DNA from: Anaerolineae bacterium
GTDB taxonomy: Bacteria; Chloroflexota; Anaerolineae; Aggregatilineales; UBA2796
NCBI GenBank assembly: GCA_019637615.1
Contig: JAHBVJ010000014.1
Location: 1-64,000 of the forward strand
Direction: 5' to 3'
Length of the DNA: 64,000 nucleotides
The translations under genes were made by a program, and so were the position numbers. The stretch's first letter is position 1, and each line of letters starts with the position of its first letter. Shown in pieces: positions 33,146 to 41,488 of this stretch. The notes under the pieces are model-generated. The model did not search any database. It saw only the letters and a program-made list of their open reading frames with translations, and was not told where the DNA came from.

Positions 33146-35522
33146 AGGGCGTCCAGATATTTTTGACTTGAGTCGCCTCGCGCAGGAATTCAGCGCCTTC
33201 GGCTTGTGCCTTATCTGTCCACTGGCGAGCATGTCCGTTGTTTACCCATGTGCGCTTCATATTGCCGATGGAGGCCGCTTCGACCGCTTTGCTGCCTTCC
33301 GCCGTGCCGAAATACCAGACCGCGTCGATGTCGTCGTGATCCGCCATGACTTTGATCAGCGCGTCATGCTTGCCTGTGATGATGTTAACCACTCCTGCTG
33401 GTACATCGGATGTATCCAGCACCTGATAAAAATCCGTCGCGCTCAAGGGATACTGCTCCGACGGTACTATGATCACTGTATTGCCCATCGCGATGGCGGG
33501 CGCGACCAACGAGACGAAACCGAGCAGCGGATACTCGGTAGGGCACGCTATCCCGATCACGCCGATGGGTTCGTTCACCGTCAGCACGATCCCGCGCAGT
33601 GGCGTGTTGTGTACCTGTCCGTCGAATTTATCCGCCCATGCCGCGTACGTGAACAGCCGCTGAATGGCGAGATCAACTTCTTGCGCCCCGTCCGTGCCCG
33701 TCATGCTCACTAAGCGTGCACTGAACTCGGAGGCGCGCGCTGCGAGATTTTCCGCCACATAATACAAAATTTGTGCGCGGGAATGACCGTTGGTGAAGCC
33801 CCAATTGGAGGCGGCGTGCGCGGCTTCGACGGCGTTGCGGACATCCTTGCGGTTGCCTTCGCCCACTTCCGCGATGTGCTTGCCAGCCGGATCGCTGATC
33901 ACGATGCTGTAGCCGGAATCGGGGCGGGCTTGCTTGCCGCCGATGTACAGCTTGGGCGTGCGGTCAATGGCGGTGAACTGCGGTGCGGTTGGTGGCGGTG
34001 CGGCGAACCTTGCAGCTTGAACTGCTGGCTCGGCCTGCGTGCCGTGCTTTTCCCACGCTGGACGCACATACTCGTACAGCCCTTCTTTGCCGCCTTCACG
34101 TCCATAGCCGCTCTCGCGATAGCCGCCGAAACCCGACGCCGCATCGAACAGGTTAGTGCTGTTAATCCAGACCGTGCCTGCCTTGATCTTGCGGGAAACG
34201 TCCAGCGACAGATTCAGGTTATCTGACCACACGCTGGCGGCGAGGCCGTAGCGCGTATTGTTCGCCAGCGTGACGGCTTCGGCGGGCGTGCGGAAGGTCA
34301 TACTGACCAGCACGGGGCCGAAGATTTCCACCTGTGCGATGGTGGTGGACGGCGCGACGTTGGTGAAGATGGTCGGCGGATAGAAATAGCCTTCAGTGGG
34401 GCAAGCCCACGATGGCTGCCACATCTGCGCACCCTCATCGACGCCTTGCTGCACTAACTGCTTGATCTTCTCCAACTGCACCGGAGCCACAATCGCGCCA
34501 ATATCGACGGCCTTGTCGAGCGGATCACCGATGCGCAGCGTTTCGAGCCGCGCCCGCAGTTTGTTGAGCAGCCGTTCCGACACGTTTTCTTGCACTAGCA
34601 GCCGCGATCCAGCACAGCAGACTTGCCCTTGATTGAACCAGATGGCGTCCACTACGCCTTCGACCACGCTATCGAGATCGGCGTCATCGAACACCACGAA
34701 CGGCGACTTCCCGCCCAATTCCAGCGACAACCGCTTGCCCGTGCCCGCCGTCGCCTTGCGGATGATGCGCCCGACTTCGGTTGACCCCGTGAAGGCGATC
34801 TTGTCGATTCCCGCGTGGTTGACGATCATCTCGCCAACTTTGCCATCGCCCGTGATGATGTTCACCACGCCATCTGGCAAGCCAGCCGCTTGACAGATTT
34901 CCGCGAACAGCAGCGCCGTCAGGGAGGTGAATTCGGCGGGCTTCAGGATCACCGTGTTGCCCATCGCCAGCGCGGGCGCGATCTTCCATGCCAGCATCAG
35001 CAGCGGGAAATTCCACGGGATGATCTGCCCGACGACGCCGAGCGGTTCGAAGCCCGCCAGCTCCGTCTCCATCAACTGCGCCCAGCCTGCGTGATGGTAG
35101 AAATGGCGCGCGACGAGCGGAATATCGATGTCACGTGTCTCGCGGATGGGCTTGCCGTTGTCAATCGATTCCAGCACGGCGAACAAGCGTGAATGCTTCT
35201 GCACCTGCCGCGCCAGTGCGTATAAATACCGCGCGCGGACATGACCGGGCTGCACGCTCCAACCGGCGAAGGCGGTTCTCGCGGCGGCGACGGCAGATTC
35301 GACATCGGCAGCGGCGGCCTGCGCGATCTGGGCGATTGGTTTGCCTGTGGCAGGATTGATGCTGTCGAAATATTGGCTGCCCGTCGGCGCGACCCACTTG
35401 CCATTGATGAACAGCTTCGTTTGTGAGGCGTGCTCTTTGAGCCATGCCAGCGCGAGATTATTGGCTTCTGGCGCGGGGCCGTATTCCATCGATTCAAACA
35501 ACTGCGCGATTGGGGTCGTCAT
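33135..35522 (-). CDS. ALDH16-type aldehyde dehydrogenase with two ALDH domains
   Basis: A 795-residue protein. The first 480 residues are a full aldehyde dehydrogenase: IIPWNFPLLMLAWKIAPALA, ITGDGKVGEMIVNH, FTGSTEVGRII, Glu in LSLELGGKSPFVVF and the catalytic Cys in WFNQGQVCCAGSRLL. The remaining 300 residues are a second, shortened ALDH domain (IVLTVNEPIGVIGIACPTEY, LVAPAIAMGNTVIIVPSEQY) that lacks the catalytic Cys and Glu. This is the layout of the ALDH16 family, in which the second domain is structural. Substrate unknown. It precedes birA (11-bp overlap) and follows a small ORF by 28 bp. Confidence 0.9.
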   Translation of the reverse strand: MTTPIAQLFESMEYGPAPEANNLALAWLKEHASQTKLFINGKWVAPTGSQYFDSINPATGKPIAQIAQAAAADVESAVAAARTAFAGWSVQPGHVRARYLYALARQVQKHSRLFAVLESIDNGKPIRETRDIDIPLVARHFYHHAGWAQLMETELAGFEPLGVVGQIIPWNFPLLMLAWKIAPALAMGNTVILKPAEFTSLTALLFAEICQAAGLPDGVVNIITGDGKVGEMIVNHAGIDKIAFTGSTEVGRIIRKATAGTGKRLSLELGGKSPFVVFDDADLDSVVEGVVDAIWFNQGQVCCAGSRLLVQENVSERLLNKLRARLETLRIGDPLDKAVDIGAIVAPVQLEKIKQLVQQGVDEGAQMWQPSWACPTEGYFYPPTIFTNVAPSTTIAQVEIFGPVLVSMTFRTPAEAVTLANNTRYGLAASVWSDNLNLSLDVSRKIKAGTVWINSTNLFDAASGFGGYRESGYGREGGKEGLYEYVRPAWEKHGTQAEPAVQAARFAAPPPTAPQFTAIDRTPKLYIGGKQARPDSGYSIVISDPAGKHIAEVGEGNRKDVRNAVEAAHAASNWGFTNGHSRAQILYYVAENLAARASEFSARLVSMTGTDGAQEVDLAIQRLFTYAAWADKFDGQVHNTPLRGIVLTVNEPIGVIGIACPTEYPLLGFVSLVAPAIAMGNTVIIVPSEQYPLSATDFYQVLDTSDVPAGVVNIITGKHDALIKVMADHDDIDAVWYFGTAEGSKAVEAASIGNMKRTWVNNGHARQWTDKAQAEGAEFLREATQVKNIWTPYGE

Positions 35523-35550
35523 AAGATGCTCATTTCGCCTGCAAAGATGC

Positions 35551-35799
35551 TTACATAATCACTATCTCGTTTGATTGTACAGCAGTTGGGGCAGTCACTC
35601 CCAGTGTGCGATAGAAGTTGAGAAGTTGGAGGGGATAGACGAAGGGGTCAATGATCCCTGAAATGATCCGCTGTCCTGTAGTGAACAGGATCATTGGGGA
35701 TCGCTGCGTTAGTTCGCTTGTTCTAGTGGTTAGTGAGATAGGGGCGATTCCTCGTGCGGGGAGGTTGAATGCGCCTTCTGGATTGAGATTATGGGACAT
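35551..35799 (-). CDS. Small protein of unknown function (82 aa)
   Basis: A short reading frame starting MSHNLNPEGAFNLPARG. The ATG at 35799 has a strong GGAGG eight bases upstream, and the stop lies 28 bp before the ALDH16 gene on the same strand, so it may be first in that operon. No domain is recognised. Against it, the frame contains a sizeable hairpin: AATGAT (35662-35667) and ATCATT (35690-35695) enclose CCTGT/ACAGG (35675-35679 and 35685-35689), so part of this segment could be an RNA element instead. The IS630 copy lies about 100 bp upstream and may have displaced its promoter. Confidence 0.45.
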   Translation of the reverse strand: MSHNLNPEGAFNLPARGIAPISLTTRTSELTQRSPMILFTTGQRIISGIIDPFVYPLQLLNFYRTLGVTAPTAVQSNEIVIM

Positions 35800-35913
35800 C
35801 TGCTTTTTCCTCCAATTAATCGCGTAGCTGGCCTGACAGACCTGAGTTTCGGATAGGTCACAGTCACACTGCGTCGTTGGCAACGCCGCCGGACGCTGAT
35901 GGTGTTTAAGGAA

Positions 35914-36789
35914 TTAATCCGGTAAAAGGCCGACATAGCGGAGGAGAGCGGGCGACCCCTGCTCAAACTGACGGATGAAGTCGAGGACACGCTGCTTGAG
36001 GAGGTCAAAGGTGTCCGCATGAGGATGCAGATGAAGCAGATGCTGTTTGAGCCAACGCCAGAGCTTCTCGATGGGATTGAGCCAAGGGGAGTAGGTGGGC
36101 AGAAAGACCATCTGAATCGGCAGAGAGCCGGTACGTAAGGGGGAGGCATAGAGGTGCTTCCAAGAAGCGGAGACAGGTGGGGAGAAGGGATAGTCTTGAG
36201 GCAGGAGAGCCGCGAGCACGTCCGGATGGTTGTGGACAGGCCAGTTGTCTTGAATGACGAAAATGGTCTCGGCGTGTGGGAACATGGTGTGCAGGTGGGT
36301 GTAAAATTGCACCAAGCGGCGGGTCGTGATGGTACTGAATTGGACATAGCAGACCTGACCCGTGAGCGGATGCAGCGCCCCTAAGCCACGACAGACCGTA
36401 TCTTGGTGATGACTGCGGCGTGCTAGCGGTGCGTGCTGGCGACCCACTGGCGCATAGTCAGCGGCGAGGCTAGGTTGTCGGGAATAGCCGACCTCGTCCA
36501 AGTACACCGCCACATAGCGGTCAGGGTCAGTTTGGGCAAAGTGTAGGCAAGTCTGCACATAGGCGAGTTTGGCGGCATACTCGGGGTCAGGGCTATGCAC
36601 ATAGTGTCGTCCACGCTTCAAGCCCAACTGCAACCGCTTCAAGACTTGCCACATCCCTCCTAAACTCGTCACGCGTAACCAGTCACACTGCTCACGAATG
36701 GTGGCTAAGGTCCAACGTGCTTGCGGATAGCCAACGGTTTGCGGAGATTGCCCGACCGTGCTCACTAACACCTCACGCGCCTGCTCCAC
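35914..36789 (-). CDS. IS630 transposase, DDE catalytic part (ORF B)
   Basis: A 291-residue frame that begins in the overlap with ORF A. The DDE residues are Asp in VAVYLDEVGYSRQP, Asp in FVIQDNWPVHNHPDV and Glu in SPWLNPIEKLWRWLKQHLL, so it looks catalytically intact. It has no convincing start of its own (a GTG at 36789) and is probably made as an ORF A-ORF B fusion. The frame offset relative to ORF A is +1, and the joint is a run of five T and five C on the coding strand, so either ribosomal slippage or a one-base indel explains it. Confidence 0.88.
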   Translation of the reverse strand: MEQAREVLVSTVGQSPQTVGYPQARWTLATIREQCDWLRVTSLGGMWQVLKRLQLGLKRGRHYVHSPDPEYAAKLAYVQTCLHFAQTDPDRYVAVYLDEVGYSRQPSLAADYAPVGRQHAPLARRSHHQDTVCRGLGALHPLTGQVCYVQFSTITTRRLVQFYTHLHTMFPHAETIFVIQDNWPVHNHPDVLAALLPQDYPFSPPVSASWKHLYASPLRTGSLPIQMVFLPTYSPWLNPIEKLWRWLKQHLLHLHPHADTFDLLKQRVLDFIRQFEQGSPALLRYVGLLPD

Positions 36790-37075
36790 CGTCGGGTAGC
36801 GAGGGGGAAAAAGCCGGTTTGCGTCCCCGTCCTGCTTTCACGCTCAACCCGGCTAGCCCTTCCACATGATAATTGTGCCACCAACTGTACACCGTATCTT
36901 CATCGCGGCGTTTCAACAGCAGTCGGCGGGCGACTTCGCTTCCCGTGTGCCCGTCCGCTATTTTCAAAATCGCCGCTGCTTTCTCCCGCATATACGCTTT
37001 CTGGTGGTGGTCACGGCAGTTTTCCAACTCTTCGCGTTGGGCTGTTGTCAAACTTTCTTGGAAGCGTTTAGGCAT
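36773..37075 (-). CDS. IS630 transposase, helix-turn-helix part (ORF A)
   Basis: A 100-residue frame carrying the DNA-binding half of the transposase: REKAAAILKIADGHTGSEVA is the first HTH, and EDTVYSWWHNYHVEGLAGL with the GRGRKPAF linker matches the IS630 pattern. A GGAGG Shine-Dalgarno lies just before the ATG at 37075. The last residues (SPSLPDGGAGA) are out of the family frame: the family sequence continues as PRYPTVEQAREV in the frame of ORF B. Confidence 0.85.
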   Translation of the reverse strand: MPKRFQESLTTAQREELENCRDHHQKAYMREKAAAILKIADGHTGSEVARRLLLKRRDEDTVYSWWHNYHVEGLAGLSVKAGRGRKPAFSPSLPDGGAGA

Positions 37076-37160
37076 TTGTCCCTCCTGCTTCCAGTCTACC
37101 CTTTTTACCGGATTATTTCCTTAAACACCATAACCTACGCCCATTTCCTCGCAACGCTGA

Positions 37161-38264
37161 TTAGCCTTCGAGCACGAGGGTGTGCTCTGGCTGGCAGACG
37201 ACTTTCACCTCATCCCCGACGGCGAAGATTTGCTCGTTGGGATCGATGCCATTCTGGATGCGCGCGACGACCTGCGTATCGTCCGGCAGACGCACCACGT
37301 AACGCGTATCCGTGCCGATGAAAATCTGCTCGTCCACGTGGCCGACGAGATAATTGTTGGTCTGATCGGACATCGGGCGCAGATCGAGTTTTTCGGGACG
37401 GACGGCTACGGTCACGTTCTCGCCGGGGGTGGTGTGCCCGTTTTGCGACTTGGCCTTGAGTTCGAATTGACCGCAGACGTTGACCGTCGCCACGCTGTTC
37501 ATCGTGTCTTTGACATTGGCTGGCAGGAAGTTGGTTTCCCCGATGAAGTCCGCCACAAAGCGATTGTTGGGCGCGTTGTAGATGTCCATCGGTTTGCCGA
37601 CCTGCAAGACTTTGCCGCGACTCATGACGGCGATGCGGTCGCTCATGGTCAGGGCTTCTTCCTGATCGTGCGTGACGTAGATGAAAGTGATCCCCAAGCG
37701 GCGCTGCATGTGCTTGAGTTCGAGCTGCATCTGCTTGCGCAACTTGAGATCGAGCGCGCCGAGGGGTTCATCCAAGAGCAGGACTTTCGGTTCCTTGACG
37801 AGCGCCCGCGCCAAGGCGACACGCTGCTGCTGCCCGCCGGAGAGCTGACGCGGGTAACGATTCTCCATCTGCGGGAGCTGCACGAGTTCAAGCATCTTCT
37901 TGACGCGTCCGGCGATGACGTTGGAGGGGACGCGTTCCATCTCCAGCCCGAAGGCCACATTTTGCTTGACCGTCATGTGCGGGAACAGCGCGTAATCTTG
38001 GAAGACGGTGTTGACCTGCCGATGAAAAGGCGGGATGTGCGAGACTTCGACGCCATCGAGCAAGATCACGCCGCTGGATGGCTCTTCAAAGCCCGCGATC
38101 ATGCGCAGGGTGGTGGTTTTGCCGCAACCGGAAGGGCCGAGCATCGAGAAGAACTCGCCATGCTCGATCTCCAAGTTGACGTTATCGACGGCTTTGGTGG
38201 GCGTCTCGCCGCGCCGCGCCGGAAATTCTTTGTTGATGTTTTGAAGAGAAACCGCGACCGACAT
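37161..38264 (-). CDS. potA: Spermidine/putrescine-type ABC transporter ATPase PotA
   Basis: A 367-residue ATP-binding subunit. Walker A is GPSGCGKTT, the signature LSGGQQQRVALARAL, Walker B VLLLDEPLGALDLKLR, and the switch His lies in IYVTHDQEEAL. The C-terminal 120 residues are a TOBE domain (NFLPANVKD, VTVAVRPEKLDL, GHVDEQIFIGTDTRYVV). With PotB, PotC and PotD it should import polyamines, though such systems can also carry other cationic compounds. It is last in the potBCDA operon, separated from potD by 144 bp that hold a heptamer repeat. An IS630 element sits directly downstream. Confidence 0.95.
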   Translation of the reverse strand: MSVAVSLQNINKEFPARRGETPTKAVDNVNLEIEHGEFFSMLGPSGCGKTTTLRMIAGFEEPSSGVILLDGVEVSHIPPFHRQVNTVFQDYALFPHMTVKQNVAFGLEMERVPSNVIAGRVKKMLELVQLPQMENRYPRQLSGGQQQRVALARALVKEPKVLLLDEPLGALDLKLRKQMQLELKHMQRRLGITFIYVTHDQEEALTMSDRIAVMSRGKVLQVGKPMDIYNAPNNRFVADFIGETNFLPANVKDTMNSVATVNVCGQFELKAKSQNGHTTPGENVTVAVRPEKLDLRPMSDQTNNYLVGHVDEQIFIGTDTRYVVRLPDDTQVVARIQNGIDPNEQIFAVGDEVKVVCQPEHTLVLEG

Positions 38265-38281
38265 AGTGTCTCCCTCGGAAA

Positions 38282-38316
38282 AGTGCTGCGTGCTAGGTGC
38301 TGAGTGCTAAGTCAAT
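38282..38316. repeat. Tandem heptanucleotide repeat, five units
   Basis: Units are AGTGCTG, CGTGCTA, GGTGCTG, AGTGCTA and AGTCAAT, 17 bp upstream of the potA start. The unit number, orientation relative to the gene and terminal AGTCAAT are the same as in the tract upstream of livF. Confidence 0.75.
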
Positions 38317-38408
38317 GCGATTTGCAGTACGATTTGTACATAGCGCCCACACGTGAAAGAGTTGATGCGATGGGCGAGATGATCACCTCATCCCGCCCCC
38401 GATGGGCG

Positions 38409-39473
38409 TTACTGCCCGACTGACGCTTTGATGTCCGCAAAGAATTCGTCGTACAGCGTCTGCGCGTCGCCAATGTCCGTCAGGAAGACCAAGTGCTTGA
38501 GCATGTCTTCGGTCGGATAGATGTTGGTATCGTTCATGGCCTCTTCATCGATCAATTTCTGGTCGATGGCGGCCTTGTTGGGCGTGGCGTAGTAGGTGAA
38601 GTTGGAAATATCGGCGGCAACCTGCGGCTCGTAGATGTAGTTGATGAACTGTTCCGCGAGTTCCTTGTTCTTGGCACCGACCGGAATGCAGAGATTGTCT
38701 ACCCAGATCGTGGAGCCTTCTTCGGGAATCACGTAGCGGATGTCCTCGTCTTCTTCCATCACCTGATAGATGTCGCCGGAATATTCGAGCGTAATATCCA
38801 CGTCACCACGCAGAAGCTGCACCTGACCATCCTCATTGTGGAAGGCGGCGATCACTTCTTTGTTGGCGAGGATGAAATCGCGCGCGGCTTCCAGATCGGC
38901 CTGTTCGACGCTGTTGGGGTCTTTGCCCGTCGCGAAGAGGCCGACGACCAGCACATCACGCGCGTTGTTGACCAGCGAGACACGCTTGGCAAACTTGGGT
39001 TGGAAGACATCTTTCCAGCCTTTGATCTCCTGCCCCGTGCGCTTGAGGTTGTAGCCGATCCCGACCGTGCCCCACTGGTAGGCGACGCAGTGATCATTGT
39101 TGGGATCGTAGGGCGGGTTGGTGAAGCGCGCATCCACGTTCGCCGTGTAGTTCGGCAGCTTGGTCAGATCGAGGGATTCCAGCATGTTGGTCGCCAACAT
39201 CTGCTGCACCATGTAGTCGGACGGGAAGATCAGGTCGTAGCCCGGATTGCCCGCTTGCAACTTGGCGAAGAGTTCTTCGTTGCTGGCGTAAGTGTCCAAT
39301 ACAATTTTGACGTTGTTCTGCTTCTCAAAATTACTGAGCGTATCTTCCGCAAAATACGTCGTCCAGTTGTAGATGTACAGCGTCGGCGTGTCTTGCGCCC
39401 GCGTGATCTGCCCCGCCCCAAGGCTGACCAGCAGTGCCACCACGATTACTTTCAGCCACAGCGATTTACGCAT
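38409..39473 (-). CDS. potD: Polyamine-binding extracytoplasmic solute receptor PotD
   Basis: A 354-residue binding protein with a signal peptide (KVIVVALLVSLGAGQITRAQ). Mature sequence begins TLYIYNWTTYFAEDTL, matching the PotD/PotF opening, and continues with YDLIFPSDYMVQQM, YQWGTVGIGYN and the ligand-site region VDITLEYSGDIYQVMEEDEDI and EGSTIWVDNLCIPVGA. The cysteine pair often used for lipid anchoring is not at the signal cleavage site, so anchoring is unclear. It delivers spermidine or putrescine to PotBC. It lies 21 bp downstream of potC. Confidence 0.93.
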   Translation of the reverse strand: MRKSLWLKVIVVALLVSLGAGQITRAQDTPTLYIYNWTTYFAEDTLSNFEKQNNVKIVLDTYASNEELFAKLQAGNPGYDLIFPSDYMVQQMLATNMLESLDLTKLPNYTANVDARFTNPPYDPNNDHCVAYQWGTVGIGYNLKRTGQEIKGWKDVFQPKFAKRVSLVNNARDVLVVGLFATGKDPNSVEQADLEAARDFILANKEVIAAFHNEDGQVQLLRGDVDITLEYSGDIYQVMEEDEDIRYVIPEEGSTIWVDNLCIPVGAKNKELAEQFINYIYEPQVAADISNFTYYATPNKAAIDQKLIDEEAMNDTNIYPTEDMLKHLVFLTDIGDAQTLYDEFFADIKASVGQ

Positions 39474-39494
39474 TCCTCACTCCTTAAAATCTCT

Positions 39495-40409
39495 TTACGT
39501 GCGGTTTCGTTGGATCAAAAGTGAACAGGTAACCAACGCGATGGAAGCAAGCACCATCAGCGTGGAAATAGCGTTGATGTCCGGCGTGACCTGAAACTTG
39601 ATCATGCCGTAGACGAACAAGGGCAGCGTGGTCGTGCCGGGGCCTTGCGTGAAGAAGGTGATCACGAAGTCATCGAGCGACAGCGTGAAGGCCAGCAGCG
39701 CGCCCGCCAAGATTCCGGGCATCAGCAGCGGCAGTGTGATGCGCTGGAAAGTGCGCCATTCGTTCGCGCCGAGATCGCGGGCGGCTTCTTCCAGTGAGCG
39801 CGTCATGCCGGAGAGGCGCGCCCTCACGGCGATGGCGACAAAAGGGAGCGAAAATACCACATGTCCGATGATGACCGTCCACAGACTGAGCGTCCACTGC
39901 ACGCCGAACCACTGTCGCAGCACGTTGAAGCCCGACGAGAAATAGATCAGCAGCGACAGCCCCATCGTGATTTCGGGGATGACGACGGGCAGATACATCA
40001 GCATTTCGATGAGGCGTTTGCCACGCACCCGATAGCGCTCCAAGCCGAGGGCGACCATCGTGCCGAGGACGGTGGCGATGGCGGTGGAGACCGCACCGAC
40101 GAATAGACTGCGCTGCAAGGCATCCAAGAGATTCGCCGTCGTGAAGTTGGGCTGATCGCCAAACTGCCCCGCCAGCAAGCCTTGGTACCAGTGGAAGGTG
40201 AAGCCCCGCCAGACGGCGCTCATGCGCGAATCGTTGAACGAGAACAGAATCAGGACGAGGATTGGTATCCACAGGAAGAGATAAGCGATCCACGGGACAA
40301 GCGCGAAGGCCAGCCGTCCGGTGCGACGGATGAGCATATCGGAGCGCAGTTTACGATAGTTGATGGAGGTGGTGGGAGATGAGCTACTTTCGAACACCGC
40401 TTCGGTCAT
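39495..40409 (-). CDS. potC: Polyamine ABC transporter permease PotC
   Basis: A 304-residue integral membrane subunit with six helices after an N-terminal extension of about 35 residues. The cytoplasmic EAA loop is EEAARDLGANEWRTFQRITLP, and MGLSLLIYFSSGF, SLPFVAIAVRARL and DDFVITFFTQGPGTTTLPL follow the PotC pattern. It starts 19 bp after the potB stop and runs into potD, so the three genes are transcribed together. Confidence 0.93.
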   Translation of the reverse strand: MTEAVFESSSSPTTSINYRKLRSDMLIRRTGRLAFALVPWIAYLFLWIPILVLILFSFNDSRMSAVWRGFTFHWYQGLLAGQFGDQPNFTTANLLDALQRSLFVGAVSTAIATVLGTMVALGLERYRVRGKRLIEMLMYLPVVIPEITMGLSLLIYFSSGFNVLRQWFGVQWTLSLWTVIIGHVVFSLPFVAIAVRARLSGMTRSLEEAARDLGANEWRTFQRITLPLLMPGILAGALLAFTLSLDDFVITFFTQGPGTTTLPLFVYGMIKFQVTPDINAISTLMVLASIALVTCSLLIQRNRT

Positions 40410-40428
40410 TTGCCTTTAACTTAGCACC

Positions 40429-41349
40429 TCACCCAACACTCATGGCGTCTTGATCGGCACGGCGGAAGTAGATCAGCAGTGCAATCGCCACGATGCCCAT
40501 CAGGACGAGCGAGAGCGCCGCACCGAAGGGTTTGCCCGTCGTGGAATGCACAGCGTCGTTTATTTGCGATCCTATCATCAAGCCCTGCGCGCCGCCCAAC
40601 AGATCGGGCGTGACGAACGCGCCGATGGACGGGATGAAAACGAGAATGCAGCCCGCCACCAGTCCGGGCAAGGTTTGCGGCAGCACAACGCGCCAGAAGG
40701 TCTGCCAGTCGTTCGCGCCGAGATCATAGGCTGCTTCCACCAGCCGGAAATTGAACTTTTCAATCGAGGTGTAAATGGGCAGCACCATAAACGGCAATTC
40801 GCCGTAGATCAGCCCTAGCAGCACCGCCGTCGGGGTGTTGATCATCTCCAAGGGCGTGCTCGTCAGCTTCAGGTAATCCAGCACCAGCGCGTTGATCGGC
40901 CCGTTGGCGCTGAGGATGAACAGCCACGCGTAGGTGCGCACGAGAAAGTTCGTCCAGAAGGGAATCACGATCAGCAGCAAGAAAAAATTGCGCGAAGCAC
41001 GCGAACGGGTGGCGATGAAAAAGCCGAGCGGATAGCCGATCAGCGCGGTGATGACGGTAGTCACGAGCGCGACCCAGACCGAACGCCACAGCACCGAAAG
41101 GTACGTCGCTTGCCCGATGCGTGCGTAGTTGTTGAGCGTGAAAGGGAGCTTGGCTTGGATCAGACGGTCGGGCGTCATGAAGCTGTAGGCAACGACTACC
41201 AGCAGCGGGAGGGCAAAAAAGATAACCATCCAGATCGCGGCGGGCCACACGAGGAAACGCCCCAGTGTGCGTTCTTGTTTTTCTCGATAAGACCCAGCGC
41301 GGGTCGCTGTGAGTGCCGCCGTCGCCATGCCCTGCTCACCAAGTCCCAT
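40429..41349 (-). CDS. potB: Polyamine ABC transporter permease PotB
   Basis: A 306-residue permease with six helices and the EAA loop EAAYDLGANDWQTFWRVVLP. The blocks WPAAIWMVIFFALPLLVVVAYSF, LLLIVIPFWTNFLVRTYAW and FIPSIGAFVTPDLLGGAQGLM are PotB-like. It is first in potBCDA. The start at 41349 is used here; an ATG at 41328 has a better placed GGTGAG and is a good alternative. The -10 (TATAAT) lies only about 30 bp upstream of 41349, giving a short leader. Confidence 0.93.
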   Translation of the reverse strand: MGLGEQGMATAALTATRAGSYREKQERTLGRFLVWPAAIWMVIFFALPLLVVVAYSFMTPDRLIQAKLPFTLNNYARIGQATYLSVLWRSVWVALVTTVITALIGYPLGFFIATRSRASRNFFLLLIVIPFWTNFLVRTYAWLFILSANGPINALVLDYLKLTSTPLEMINTPTAVLLGLIYGELPFMVLPIYTSIEKFNFRLVEAAYDLGANDWQTFWRVVLPQTLPGLVAGCILVFIPSIGAFVTPDLLGGAQGLMIGSQINDAVHSTTGKPFGAALSLVLMGIVAIALLIYFRRADQDAMSVG

Positions 41350-41378
41350 CTGACGTCATGTGGATGCAATGGCGCGAT

Positions 41379-41406
41379 ATTATAGACCCATCAGCCGTGA
41401 TTACAA
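41379..41406 (-). promoter_or_regulatory. Apparent promoter of the potBCDA operon
   Basis: On the minus strand TTGTAA (41406-41401) and TATAAT (41384-41379) are separated by 16 bases, with start near 41372. The -35 box and most of the spacer lie within the first 52-bp repeat copy (41391-41442), whereas the -10 lies just outside it. The second repeat copy at 43052 has the same -35 but only GGTATT at the corresponding -10 position. Confidence 0.6.
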
Positions 41407-41442
41407 GATATTTTTCGTGAGATTTTTGTGACTTATGCCAAG
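41391..41442. repeat. 52-bp direct repeat, left copy
   Basis: Starts TCAGCCGTGATTACAAG and ends GACTTATGCCAAG. It differs from the copy at 43052-43103 at only one base (G versus T in the T-rich stretch). The two copies are in the same orientation 1,661 bp apart and bracket the TIR-domain gene. Confidence 0.92.
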
Positions 41443-41488
41443 GAGAAGTTGCAACAAGCTAGTTGCACAGCATCGCTTGGTGATGCAA

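Larger units (their letters stand above)
35899..37131 (-). mobile_element. IS630-type insertion sequence
   Basis: About 1.23 kb bounded by inverted repeats: ATGGTGTTTAAGGAA at 35899-35913 (continuing TTAATCCGG), and its complement at the right end (TTTCCTTAAACACCAT, 37116-37131). The repeats match over about 30 bases with a few differences. Inside are two overlapping frames that encode the helix-turn-helix and DDE parts of an IS630/Tc1-mariner transposase. A clean TA target duplication is not visible at the inferred edges (TG on the left, AA on the right), so the exact ends may be one or two bases off. It lies 29 bp downstream of the potA stop. Confidence 0.88.

Noticed and set aside
37182..39524. 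Long open frames antisense to potA and potD
   Set aside because: Both lie fully inside intact ABC transporter genes and have no recognisable protein motif.
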